From an uncultured Alphaproteobacteria bacterium (GTDB taxonomy: Bacteria; Pseudomonadota; Alphaproteobacteria; CALKHQ01), in assembly GCA_937988735.1 (NCBI GenBank), contig CALKHQ010000302.1:1-10655 (forward strand): 10,655 bases of DNA, in the 5' to 3' direction. Both the position numbers and the translations under genes were made by a program. Positions 1-5,444 of this stretch are shown here, piece by piece. Under the pieces are notes generated by a model. It was not told the DNA's origin, searched no databases, and saw only the letters and a program-made list of their open reading frames with translations. How positions within the stretch are numbered: the first letter of the stretch is position 1; every line of letters starts with the position of its first letter.

Positions 1-1377
1 CTCGTCCTCGCGCTGCGTCGGTTCCGCCCGCTCCAGGTAGTACTGCTCGCGGAAGATGAACATCACGACGTCGGCGTCCTGCTCGATCGAACCCGATTCG
101 CGCAGGTCGGCAAGCTGCGGGCGCTTGTCCTCGCGCTGCTCGACGGCGCGGCTGAGCTGGGACAGCGCGATCACCGGCACGTCCAGCTCCTTGGCCAGCG
201 CCTTCAGCCCGCGCGTGATCTCCGAGACCTCCTGCACGCGGTTGTCGCTGCGGCGCCCGCCAGAAGGCGAGATGAGCTGCAGGTAGTCCACCACGATGAG
301 GCTGAGCCCGTGAGTGCGCTTCAGCCGCCGCGCGCGGGTGCGCAGCTGCGGGATGGTGAGCGCCGGTGTGTCGTCGATGTAGAGCGGCAGCGACGCCAGG
401 TCCCGGCTCGCCCGCACCAGCGCCTCGAACTGGGCCGAGCCGAGCTCGCCGCGGCGCAGCTTCTCGGACGGCACGCCGACCTTCTCCGAGATCACGCGCA
501 TCGCGAGCTGTTCGGCCGACATCTCCAGCGAGAAGAAGGCAACCGGGTGCCGCTGCTCGATGGTGTTGCCGCGCTCGTCGGTATCGTAGGTCCGCGTGCT
601 GGCGGCGTTCACCGCGATGTTCATGGCGAGCGCCGTCTTGCCCATGGAGGGACGGGCGGCGAGGATGATCAGATCCGAGGCGTGCAGCCCGCCCAGTTTG
701 GCGTCGAGGTCGCGGAAGCCGCTGGGCACGCCGCTGATCCGGCCCTCGCGGCGGAACGCCTGCTCGGTGATGCTGATCGCCTTGGTCAGCGCGGTCTGGA
801 AATCCTGGAAACCGCGCTCGATCTCGCCCGAGGTCGCGAGCTCGAACAGCCGCTGCTCCGCCTTTTCGATCTGGGCGGTGGCCTGCAGGTCGATGTCGAA
901 GCTGCGCGCGTCCGCCAGGATGTCGTCGCCCAGCGCGATGAGCTGGCGGCGGAGGTAGAGGTCGTAGATCAGCCGCCCATAGTCGCCGGCGGCGCTGCTG
1001 GTGACGACGGAACCGGCGAGCTCGGCGAGGTAGTCGGCGCCGCCGATCTCCTCCAGCGCCGCATCCTTCTCGAAATAGTTCTTGAGGGTGACCGGGTTCG
1101 CGAGCTGGCCGGCGCCGATCAGCTTGCCGATGGCGGCATAGATGCGCCCGTGCGCGGCGTCGGCGAAATGCTCCGGCGCCAGGAAGTCGGAGACCTTGTC
1201 GTAGGCGCTGTTGTTGGCGAGGAGCGCGCCCAGAAGGGCCGCCTCGGCCTCGAAGTTGTGCGGCTGCAGCCGCAGCACCTCCGGGTCGATCCCCCCGGTG
1301 TAGCCGTCACCGTCGCCGCCGAACGGCGACCCACCGCGCCCGTCCGACGGCGGCGGCCCTCCATGATCCATGTCCAT
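1..1377 (-). CDS. dnaB: Replicative DNA helicase DnaB (3' end cut by window edge)
   Basis: Hexameric 5'-3' helicase that unwinds DNA at the replication fork and recruits primase. I translated this strand directly: 459 codons stay open to the window edge, so only the last few dozen residues of a usual 480-510 are missing. An N-terminal Gly/Pro-rich stretch (about 1-30) precedes the primase-interacting N-domain (about 38-140, starting PHNFEAEAALLGALL). The RecA-like domain follows: Walker A RPSMGKT at 242-248 (K247), FFSLEMS at 281-287, Walker B LIVVDYLQL around D364, and the SQLSRAVEQR segment at 406-415. Between Walker A and FFSLEMS lies an insertion of about 15 residues relative to E. coli, which I recall as common in alphaproteobacteria. 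Start choice: an in-frame stop lies five codons upstream, leaving ATG at codon 1 or codon 3. Neither has a clear Shine-Dalgarno. The gene lies 102 nt downstream of cfa on the same strand and may have its own promoter there. Identity is very secure. Confidence 0.97.
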   Translation of the reverse strand, partial: MDMDHGGPPPSDGRGGSPFGGDGDGYTGGIDPEVLRLQPHNFEAEAALLGALLANNSAYDKVSDFLAPEHFADAAHGRIYAAIGKLIGAGQLANPVTLKNYFEKDAALEEIGGADYLAELAGSVVTSSAAGDYGRLIYDLYLRRQLIALGDDILADARSFDIDLQATAQIEKAEQRLFELATSGEIERGFQDFQTALTKAISITEQAFRREGRISGVPSGFRDLDAKLGGLHASDLIILAARPSMGKTALAMNIAVNAASTRTYDTDERGNTIEQRHPVAFFSLEMSAEQLAMRVISEKVGVPSEKLRRGELGSAQFEALVRASRDLASLPLYIDDTPALTIPQLRTRARRLKRTHGLSLIVVDYLQLISPSGGRRSDNRVQEVSEITRGLKALAKELDVPVIALSQLSRAVEQREDKRPQLADLRESGSIEQDADVVMFIFREQYYLERAEPTQREDE

Positions 1378-1479
1378 GCGCCGACCATATCAGACCGACT
1401 CGGGCCGGGGCATGCCGCCCGACCCTGTGGATTGACGGAATATCGGGGATAACTTGCGTTGGTCGCGGAACCGTTGCGG

Positions 1480-2721
1480 TTATGCCGCGTGGCGGCGCCT
1501 GGCCGCCTGCTCGCTGCGCAGCGCCTGCTCGGTCGTGAACATGTAGTCGCGGGTCAGCGGCACCGCGTCCAGGTTCTTCGCGATCTGCATCTGGAACACC
1601 ATCTGGCCCATGTAACGGAAACTCATCTCGCAGCCGACGAGATAGAACTCCCACATCCGGCAGAAACGCTCGTCGTAGAGCTCGGCGATCCGGGCGCGGT
1701 TGGCCTGGAAGCGGTCGTGCCAGTGGCGCAGCGTCTCGGCGTAGTGCAGGCGCAGGATCTCGATGTCGGTGACCCACAGCCCCGTCGCCTCGATCGCGCT
1801 CAGCGTCTCGGAGAGGGCAGGTGTGTAGCCGCCCGGGAAGATGTACTTCCGGAGCCACGGATTGGTGGAGCCCGGCGGCTCCATGCGCCCGATCGAGTGC
1901 AGCAGGCAGACGCCGTCATCGGTGAGCAGGTCCTTCACCTTGGCGAAGAACTCGCCGTAGTGGCCGACGCCCACATGCTCGAACATGCCGACCGAGACGA
2001 TGCGGTCGAACTTGCCGGTCTGTTCGCGATAGTCGCGCAGGTGGAAGCGGACCCGGTCCGAGAGCCCGGCGTTGCGCGCGCGCTCCTCGGCGACCTTGTG
2101 CTGCTCCGTGGAAAGGGTGAGGCCGGTGACGTCGCAGCCGCCGATGTCGGCGAGGAAGAGCGCAAGCCCGCCCCAGCCGGAGCCGATGTCCAGCACCCGG
2201 TGGCCGGGCTCGAGCAGCAGCTTGGACGCGATGTGGCGCTTCTTGTTGAGCTGCGCCGTCTCCAGCGAATCCGTCGGGTCGGCGAAGTAGGCGCAGGAGT
2301 ACTGCCGGTCCTTGTCCAGGAACAGGTCGTAGAGCGTGTCGGACAGGTCGTAGTGGTGGGCGACGTTGCGCTGGGCGCGGCCGATCGGGTTGTACTGCCA
2401 CACCCGGCGCAGCAGCCGGCCCAGCCCGTTGAGTGACCGCTGCAGCGGATGGCGCTCGAATCGCTCCAGGTTGCTGCACATCACGTCGAGGACGTCGTGC
2501 AGCGTGGTGCCGTCCTCCAGCGTCCAGCCGCCGTCCATGTAGCCTTCGCCGAAGTGGAGCTGCGGCCGGAAGAACAGCTTGCGGTGCAGGCTCTTGTCCC
2601 GGATGCGGATCGTCGCCTTGCGCCCGCCCGGCACGCCGAAGACATGGGTCTGCCCGTTGGCATCGATGAGAGTGAGTTGGCCGACCTGGATCAGGTCCTT
2701 CAGCAGATGTGCCAACAGCAT
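1480..2721 (-). CDS. cfa: Cyclopropane-fatty-acyl-phospholipid synthase family methyltransferase
   Basis: SAM-dependent enzyme of the CFA synthase family, which transfers a methylene group to double bonds of acyl chains in membrane phospholipids. The 413-residue product has the N-terminal family domain (about 1-120) and then a class I methyltransferase fold. Visible motifs are YSCAYF (C143), the SAM loop VLDIGSGWGG (176-185), MFEHVG (E248), LLHSIG (H275), RKYIFPGG (291-298), HYAETLRHW (Y327) and RMWEFYLVGCE (355-365). C143, E248, H275 and Y327 match the residues around the active-site bicarbonate in E. coli Cfa, as I recall it. An in-frame ATG 51 nt upstream (2772) lies inside the rplI terminator stem and would add a basic, non-family leader. 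I therefore chose 2721, which has GAGGA 8 nt upstream. The gene sits between rplI and dnaB but is separated from rplI by the terminator, so it needs its own promoter or read-through. The exact lipid substrate cannot be told from sequence. Confidence 0.9.
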   Translation of the reverse strand: MLLAHLLKDLIQVGQLTLIDANGQTHVFGVPGGRKATIRIRDKSLHRKLFFRPQLHFGEGYMDGGWTLEDGTTLHDVLDVMCSNLERFERHPLQRSLNGLGRLLRRVWQYNPIGRAQRNVAHHYDLSDTLYDLFLDKDRQYSCAYFADPTDSLETAQLNKKRHIASKLLLEPGHRVLDIGSGWGGLALFLADIGGCDVTGLTLSTEQHKVAEERARNAGLSDRVRFHLRDYREQTGKFDRIVSVGMFEHVGVGHYGEFFAKVKDLLTDDGVCLLHSIGRMEPPGSTNPWLRKYIFPGGYTPALSETLSAIEATGLWVTDIEILRLHYAETLRHWHDRFQANRARIAELYDERFCRMWEFYLVGCEMSFRYMGQMVFQMQIAKNLDAVPLTRDYMFTTEQALRSEQAARRRHAA

Positions 2722-2729
2722 GCCGACCG

Positions 2730-2742
2730 TCCTCGACTCCTT
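2730..2742 (-). promoter_or_regulatory. Ribosome binding region that decides the cfa start
   Basis: On the minus strand AAGGAG (2742-2737) is followed by GAGGA (2734-2730), the latter 8 nt from the ATG at 2721. The upstream AAGGAG is 15 nt away, too far for a standard site. The GAGGA supports the shorter cfa start over the ATG at 2772. Confidence 0.55.
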
Positions 2743-2753
2743 CCGACGCCGCC

Positions 2754-2796
2754 AAAATGCAGGACGGCGCACCCTGTCCTCGGGTGCGCCGTCCTG
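2754..2796 (-). terminator. Intrinsic terminator after the rpsF-rpsR-rplI operon
   Basis: A perfect 15-bp inverted repeat pairs 2760-2774 with 2782-2796 around a 7-nt loop. On the minus strand it is followed by CATTTTGG, a short run of four T at 2757-2754. It lies 64 nt beyond the rplI stop and 38 nt before the cfa start, so it should end ribosomal-protein transcription. The T-run is short, so some read-through into cfa is possible. Two weaker inverted repeats lie between the rplI stop and this stem: 2818-2824 with 2835-2841 (7 bp), and 2803-2807 with 2815-2819 (5 bp). Confidence 0.8.
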
Positions 2797-2859
2797 ATCT
2801 TGGGACCTTTGGCCGGTCCGGGCAAGACTTGAACTGCCCGGCGGGGCAGGGCAGGAAGG

Positions 2860-3465
2860 CTATTCGGCCTGTTCCGCCTCGTTCCCGGCTGGCGCGGCCT
2901 CGGCCGGCTCGCCCGCGGCGGCAGCCTCCTCGGCGGCCGCGTCCTCCGCTTCCTCGGCGTACTGCTCGTCGCCGATCACCGCGGTGCCGCGCTCGAGCTG
3001 GATCGCGGCCTCGTCCTCGGTGCGGGCGACGTTGACCGTGATCTCGACCGATACCTCCGGGTGCAGCGTGATGCGCACCGGGTGCAGGCCCAGCGACTTG
3101 ATCGGCCGGTTCAGCACGACCTGGCTGCGCTGGATGGTGACGCCGTTGGCGGTGACGGCCTCGGCGAGGTCGCGCGAGGTGACCGAGCCGTAGAGCTGGC
3201 CCATGTCGCTCGCCTGGCGGATCAGCGTCACCACCATGCCGTCAAGCGGCTTGGCCAGCGCTTCGGCCTCCTCGCGGCGCTTCAGGTTGATCGCCTCGAG
3301 CTGGGCGCGCTGCGACTCGAACAGCGCCCGGTTCTCCTTGGTCGCGCGCAGCGCCTTGCGCTGCGGCAGCAGGAAGTTGCGGGCGAAGCCCGGCTTCACC
3401 TTGACCACGTCGCCCATCTGGCCGAGCCGCTCGATGCGCTCGAGCAGGATGACTTGCATTGGCAT
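2860..3465 (-). CDS. rplI: 50S ribosomal protein L9 (bL9) with long acidic tail
   Basis: Large-subunit protein that binds 23S rRNA near the base of the L1 stalk and helps maintain reading frame. The N-domain carries the family signature GDVVKVKPGFARNFLLP at 18-34. It is followed by the long connecting helix (about 42-75) and the C-domain (about 80-150, with GQLYGSVTSRDLAEAV). The product is 201 residues against about 150 in E. coli; the extra 151-201 is an Ala/Glu-rich acidic tail. Start: the ATG at 3465 has GGGAG 7 nt upstream. The second ATG at 3459 (MQVILLE, the usual N-terminus) would be 13 nt from it, so either start gives a nearly identical protein. The gene begins 18 nt after the rpsR stop and is the last gene before the terminator. 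Confidence 0.97.
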   Translation of the reverse strand: MPMQVILLERIERLGQMGDVVKVKPGFARNFLLPQRKALRATKENRALFESQRAQLEAINLKRREEAEALAKPLDGMVVTLIRQASDMGQLYGSVTSRDLAEAVTANGVTIQRSQVVLNRPIKSLGLHPVRITLHPEVSVEITVNVARTEDEAAIQLERGTAVIGDEQYAEEAEDAAAEEAAAAGEPAEAAPAGNEAEQAE

Positions 3466-3483
3466 CGCGTGTCTCCCGGAACC

Positions 3484-3741
3484 CTACTTGATCACGTAGG
3501 GCAGCAGGGCCAGGAAGCGGGCCCGCTTGATCGCGTTCGCAAGCTGACGCTGCTTCTTCGCCGAGACGCCGGTGATGCGGCTGGGCACGATCTTGCCCCG
3601 CTCGGAGATGAAGCGCTGCAGCGTGCGGATGTCCTTGTAGTCGATCTTCAGCCCGTTCGGGCCGCTGAACGGGCAGGTCTTGCGCCGGCGGAAGAAGGGA
3701 CGGCGGCCGACGGTGGCCCTGCGTACGGTGGTCGCGTTCAT
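3484..3741 (-). CDS. rpsR: 30S ribosomal protein S18 (bS18)
   Basis: Small-subunit platform protein that binds 16S rRNA as a heterodimer with S6. The 85-residue product is within the family range. It has a basic N-terminal arm (VRRATVGRRPFFRRRK), a CPFSG segment at 23-27, and the conserved core IDYKDIRTLQRFISERGKIVPSRITG followed by AKKQRQLANAIKRARFLALLPY. Its start overlaps the rpsF stop as ATGA (3738-3741), the usual sign of translational coupling. AAGGAG (3754-3749) lies 7 nt upstream inside the rpsF coding end. Coupling fits the need for equal amounts of S6 and S18. Confidence 0.98.
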   Translation of the reverse strand: MNATTVRRATVGRRPFFRRRKTCPFSGPNGLKIDYKDIRTLQRFISERGKIVPSRITGVSAKKQRQLANAIKRARFLALLPYVIK

Positions 3742-4196
3742 TCCTCGACTCCTTCACCCTCGGCTGCACCCTCGGCCCGCTCGCGCCGGGGAGCGCCGGC
3801 GCCGTCGCGCCGCGGACCCCGCTCGGCGGCAAAACGGTCGCGCCGCCCGCCGCGGTCGCGGTCACCGCGATCGCCCTTGTTCTGCAGCATCGCCGACGGG
3901 CCTTCCTCCAGCTCGTCAACGCGGACCGTGAGGTGCCGCAGCACGTCCTCGTGCAGGCGCATCTGGCGCTCCATCTCCGCCACGGCGGAGTAGGGCGCGT
4001 CGATGTTCAGCAGCACGTAGTGACCCTTCCGGTTCTTCTTGATCCGGTAGGTGAGGTTGCGCAGACCCCAGTATTCCGTCTTGGTGACGGTGCCGCCGTT
4101 GCCGGTGATGATGGACGAGAAGGTCTCGTTGAGACTGTCCACCTGGTTGGACGATATGTCCTGGCGTGCGATATACACGCACTCGTAGAACGCCAT
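3738..4196 (-). CDS. rpsF: 30S ribosomal protein S6 (bS6) with charged tail
   Basis: Small-subunit platform protein, partner of S18. The core, residues 1-100, shows the ferredoxin-like S6 fold motifs: YECVYIARQDIS at the start, EYWGLRNLTYRIKKNRKGHYVLLNI at 41-65 and the MERQMRLHEDVLRHLTVRV helix/strand at 75-93. Residues about 105-152 form a low-complexity tail, first Arg/Asp/Gly-rich (KGDRGDRDRGGRRDR) and then Glu/Ala/Gly-rich. GGGGAG (4208-4203) sits 6 nt before the ATG. It is the first gene of the minus-strand ribosomal operon and overlaps rpsR by 4 nt. Its structured leader and divergent position relative to fabD suggest control at this point. Confidence 0.98.
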   Translation of the reverse strand: MAFYECVYIARQDISSNQVDSLNETFSSIITGNGGTVTKTEYWGLRNLTYRIKKNRKGHYVLLNIDAPYSAVAEMERQMRLHEDVLRHLTVRVDELEEGPSAMLQNKGDRGDRDRGGRRDRFAAERGPRRDGAGAPRRERAEGAAEGEGVEE

Positions 4197-4219
4197 GTTT
4201 TACTCCCCACGGCTGATAC

Positions 4220-4258
4220 GGCGCATCGCCGTTCCCGTGCGGGCATGGCAAATGCGCC
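4220..4258 (-). promoter_or_regulatory. Structured rpsF leader, candidate S6:S18 autoregulatory RNA
   Basis: In the rpsF mRNA a 7-bp closing stem (4258-4252 with 4226-4220) encloses small internal loops, a 3-bp helix (4249-4247 with 4230-4228) and a CCC/GGG apical helix with loop GCAC. An alternative 6-bp hairpin (4232-4227 with 4223-4218, loop of 3) uses part of the same closing strand, so the two folds exclude each other. The structure ends 11 nt before the Shine-Dalgarno. S6:S18 complexes are known to bind the leader of their own mRNA in many bacteria. Assignment to that motif is inference from position and shape. Confidence 0.4.
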
Positions 4259-4260
4259 AA

Positions 4261-4283
4261 GCCGCCACGCGCGGCGTGGCGGC
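4261..4283 (-). repeat. Perfect 10-bp inverted repeat in the rpsF leader
   Basis: Positions 4261-4270 pair perfectly with 4274-4283 around three bases. All but two of the ten pairs are G-C, so this is a very stable hairpin on either strand. It falls about 10 nt after the predicted rpsF transcription start and just before the second leader structure. No T-run follows on the minus strand within the next bases, so it is not a standard terminator. Confidence 0.6.
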
Positions 4284-4299
4284 AAGGAGTGAGGCGCGC

Positions 4300-4328
4300 C
4301 TTATCCACAATCCGCCCTGCAGACGCAA
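4300..4328 (-). promoter_or_regulatory. Candidate sigma70-type promoter of rpsF
   Basis: On the minus strand TTGCGT (4328-4323) is followed after exactly 17 nt by GATAAG (4305-4300), 3/6 and 4/6 matches to the consensus. Transcription would start near 4293, giving a leader of about 97 nt that contains both hairpins and the Shine-Dalgarno. The -10 overlaps a perfect DnaA box. Prediction by eye only. Confidence 0.4.
4301..4309 (+). promoter_or_regulatory. Perfect DnaA box
   Basis: TTATCCACA matches the high-affinity E. coli DnaA box exactly. An AT-rich 9-mer like this is rare in such GC-rich DNA. It lies in the rpsF/fabD divergent region, covering the candidate rpsF -10. It is a single box with no cluster nearby, so it does not look like an origin. 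Confidence 0.5.
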
Positions 4329-4340
4329 GACTTTTCCGCC

Positions 4341-4366
4341 GTCAACTCACGAACTCGGAAGTTGAC
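4341..4366. promoter_or_regulatory. 7-bp inverted repeat around divergent TTGAC motifs, possible operator
   Basis: gtcaact (4341-4347) and agttgac (4360-4366) form a perfect inverted repeat with a 12-nt spacer in the rpsF/fabD divergent region. Each arm also contains a TTGAC, one per strand. It could be a binding site for a dimeric regulator or simply two back-to-back -35 elements. I do not recognise the regulator. Confidence 0.3.
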
Positions 4367-4390
4367 AGCAGCAGGGTCCGTCGGCATCAG
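4362..4390 (+). promoter_or_regulatory. Candidate fabD promoter
   Basis: A perfect -35 TTGACA (4362-4367) lies 55 nt before the fabD start. With a 17-nt spacer the -10 would be catcag, a poor 3/6 match. The -35 is convincing; the -10 is not. Confidence 0.3.
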
Positions 4391-4422
4391 CAGCGCTTCC
4401 GAGGTGGAGCGGCGGTGATCGC

Positions 4423-5367
4423 ATGAGCTACGCATTCGTTTTCCCCGGCCAGGGCGCGCAGGTGGTGGGCATGGGTGCGGCGCTGGCTGAGGCCTTTCCG
4501 GTTGCGCGCGAAGTGTTCGAAGAAGTGGACGAGGCGCTGAAGCAGCGCCTGTTCCGCCTGATGGTGGACGGTCCCGAGTCCGACCTCACCCTCACCGAAA
4601 ACACCCAGCCCGCGCTGATGGCGGTGAGCATGGCGGTCGTGCGCGTGCTGCAGCGCGAGGGCGGCGTCTCGCTCGCCCGCGCCGGCCGCTACGTCGCCGG
4701 TCATTCCCTCGGCGAGTACAGCGCGCTGTGCGCTGCCGGCGCCCTTTCCCTCACCGACTGCGCCCGGCTGCTGAAGGTGCGCGGCCAGGCGATGCAGGCG
4801 GCGGTGCCGGTGGGCGAAGGCGCGATGGCCGCGATCCTGGGCCTCGACTTCGAGGCGGTGGAGGCCGTCGCGCGCGAGGCTGCCGGCGACGAGATCTGCG
4901 CAGCGGCGAACGACAACGCGCCCGGCCAGGTCGTGGTCAGCGGCCACGCCGCCGCCGTCGAGCGCGCGATCGCGCTGGCGAAGGAGAAGGGCGCGAAGCG
5001 GGCTGTCCCCCTTGCCGTCAGCGCTCCGTTCCACTGCCCCCTGATGGCGCCGGCGGCCGATGCCATGGCCGAGGCGCTGGCCAACGCGACGATCCTTCCT
5101 CCCGACCCGCCGCTCGTCGCCAACGTCACGGCCCGGCCGACCGAGGATCCCGCCGAGATCCGGGACCTCCTGGTCCGCCAGGTGACCGGGACGGTGCGCT
5201 GGCGCGAATCGGTGGAGTTTCTGCGCGACCAGCAGGTCGAGCACGTCGTCGAGCTGGGCGTGGGCAACGTGCTGTCGGGCCTGGTCCGCCGCATCGACAA
5301 GGCGCTGGACGCGCGCTCGGTAACGACGCCCGCGGAGATCGAGGCGCTGATCGCCGAGCTCGCCTGA
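4423..5367 (+). CDS. fabD: Malonyl-CoA:ACP transacylase
   Basis: Transfers malonyl from CoA to the acyl carrier protein, supplying the extender for type II fatty-acid synthesis in the cytoplasm. The 314-residue product is of usual length. It shows FPGQGAQ (7-13), the nucleophile elbow GHSLGEYSAL (93-102, Ser95), KVRGQAM with the carboxylate-binding Arg120, SAPFHCPLM with catalytic His204, and QVTGTVRW (Gln253). Start: ATG at 4423 gives the standard MSYAFVFPGQG N-terminus. The upstream GGTGA is only a modest ribosome site. It is the first gene of the fab cluster and diverges from rpsF across 226 nt. Here fabH and plsX are not adjacent. Confidence 0.98.
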   Translation: MSYAFVFPGQGAQVVGMGAALAEAFPVAREVFEEVDEALKQRLFRLMVDGPESDLTLTENTQPALMAVSMAVVRVLQREGGVSLARAGRYVAGHSLGEYSALCAAGALSLTDCARLLKVRGQAMQAAVPVGEGAMAAILGLDFEAVEAVAREAAGDEICAAANDNAPGQVVVSGHAAAVERAIALAKEKGAKRAVPLAVSAPFHCPLMAPAADAMAEALANATILPPDPPLVANVTARPTEDPAEIRDLLVRQVTGTVRWRESVEFLRDQQVEHVVELGVGNVLSGLVRRIDKALDARSVTTPAEIEALIAELA

Positions 5368-5382
5368 GAGACACCCCCCACT

Positions 5383-5428
5383 CCGGACGCCGGCCCGCCC
5401 GCGCGGCGGGCTCCGCCCGTCCGGTTTT
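5383..5428 (+). terminator. Nested hairpin plus T-run between fabD and fabG (attenuator-like)
   Basis: An outer 7-bp stem (5383-5389 with 5418-5424) encloses an inner 7-bp GC stem (5393-5399 with 5405-5411, loop of 5). TTTT (5425-5428) follows directly. This has the form of an intrinsic terminator in the 77-nt fabD-fabG gap, only 5 nt before the fabG Shine-Dalgarno. Because fabG has no clear promoter in between, partial termination or a processing/stability role is more likely than full termination. Confidence 0.55.
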
Positions 5429-5444
5429 GTCCCAGGAGGAAAAC

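Noticed and set aside
310..1452. 380-residue open frame on the plus strand
   Set aside because: Antisense to dnaB, whose motifs are unmistakable; no domain seen in the product.
1469..1481. Small hairpin at the cfa stop as a terminator
   Set aside because: Only 5 bp around 3 bases, overlaps the stop codon and has no T-run on the minus strand.
2722..2772. Longer cfa start at 2772 adding 17 residues
   Set aside because: That ATG lies inside the terminator stem, the added stretch is Arg-rich and unlike the family, and the ATG at 2721 has a better ribosome site.
2818..2841. tRNA T-arm-like hairpin (minus strand GTTCAAGTC in a GC stem)
   Set aside because: The stem does not pair correctly for a T-arm and there is no acceptor, D or anticodon arm around it.
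4301..4309. Replication origin at the DnaA box
   Set aside because: Only one box, no AT-rich unwinding region and no dnaA, parA, gidA or hemE neighbour.
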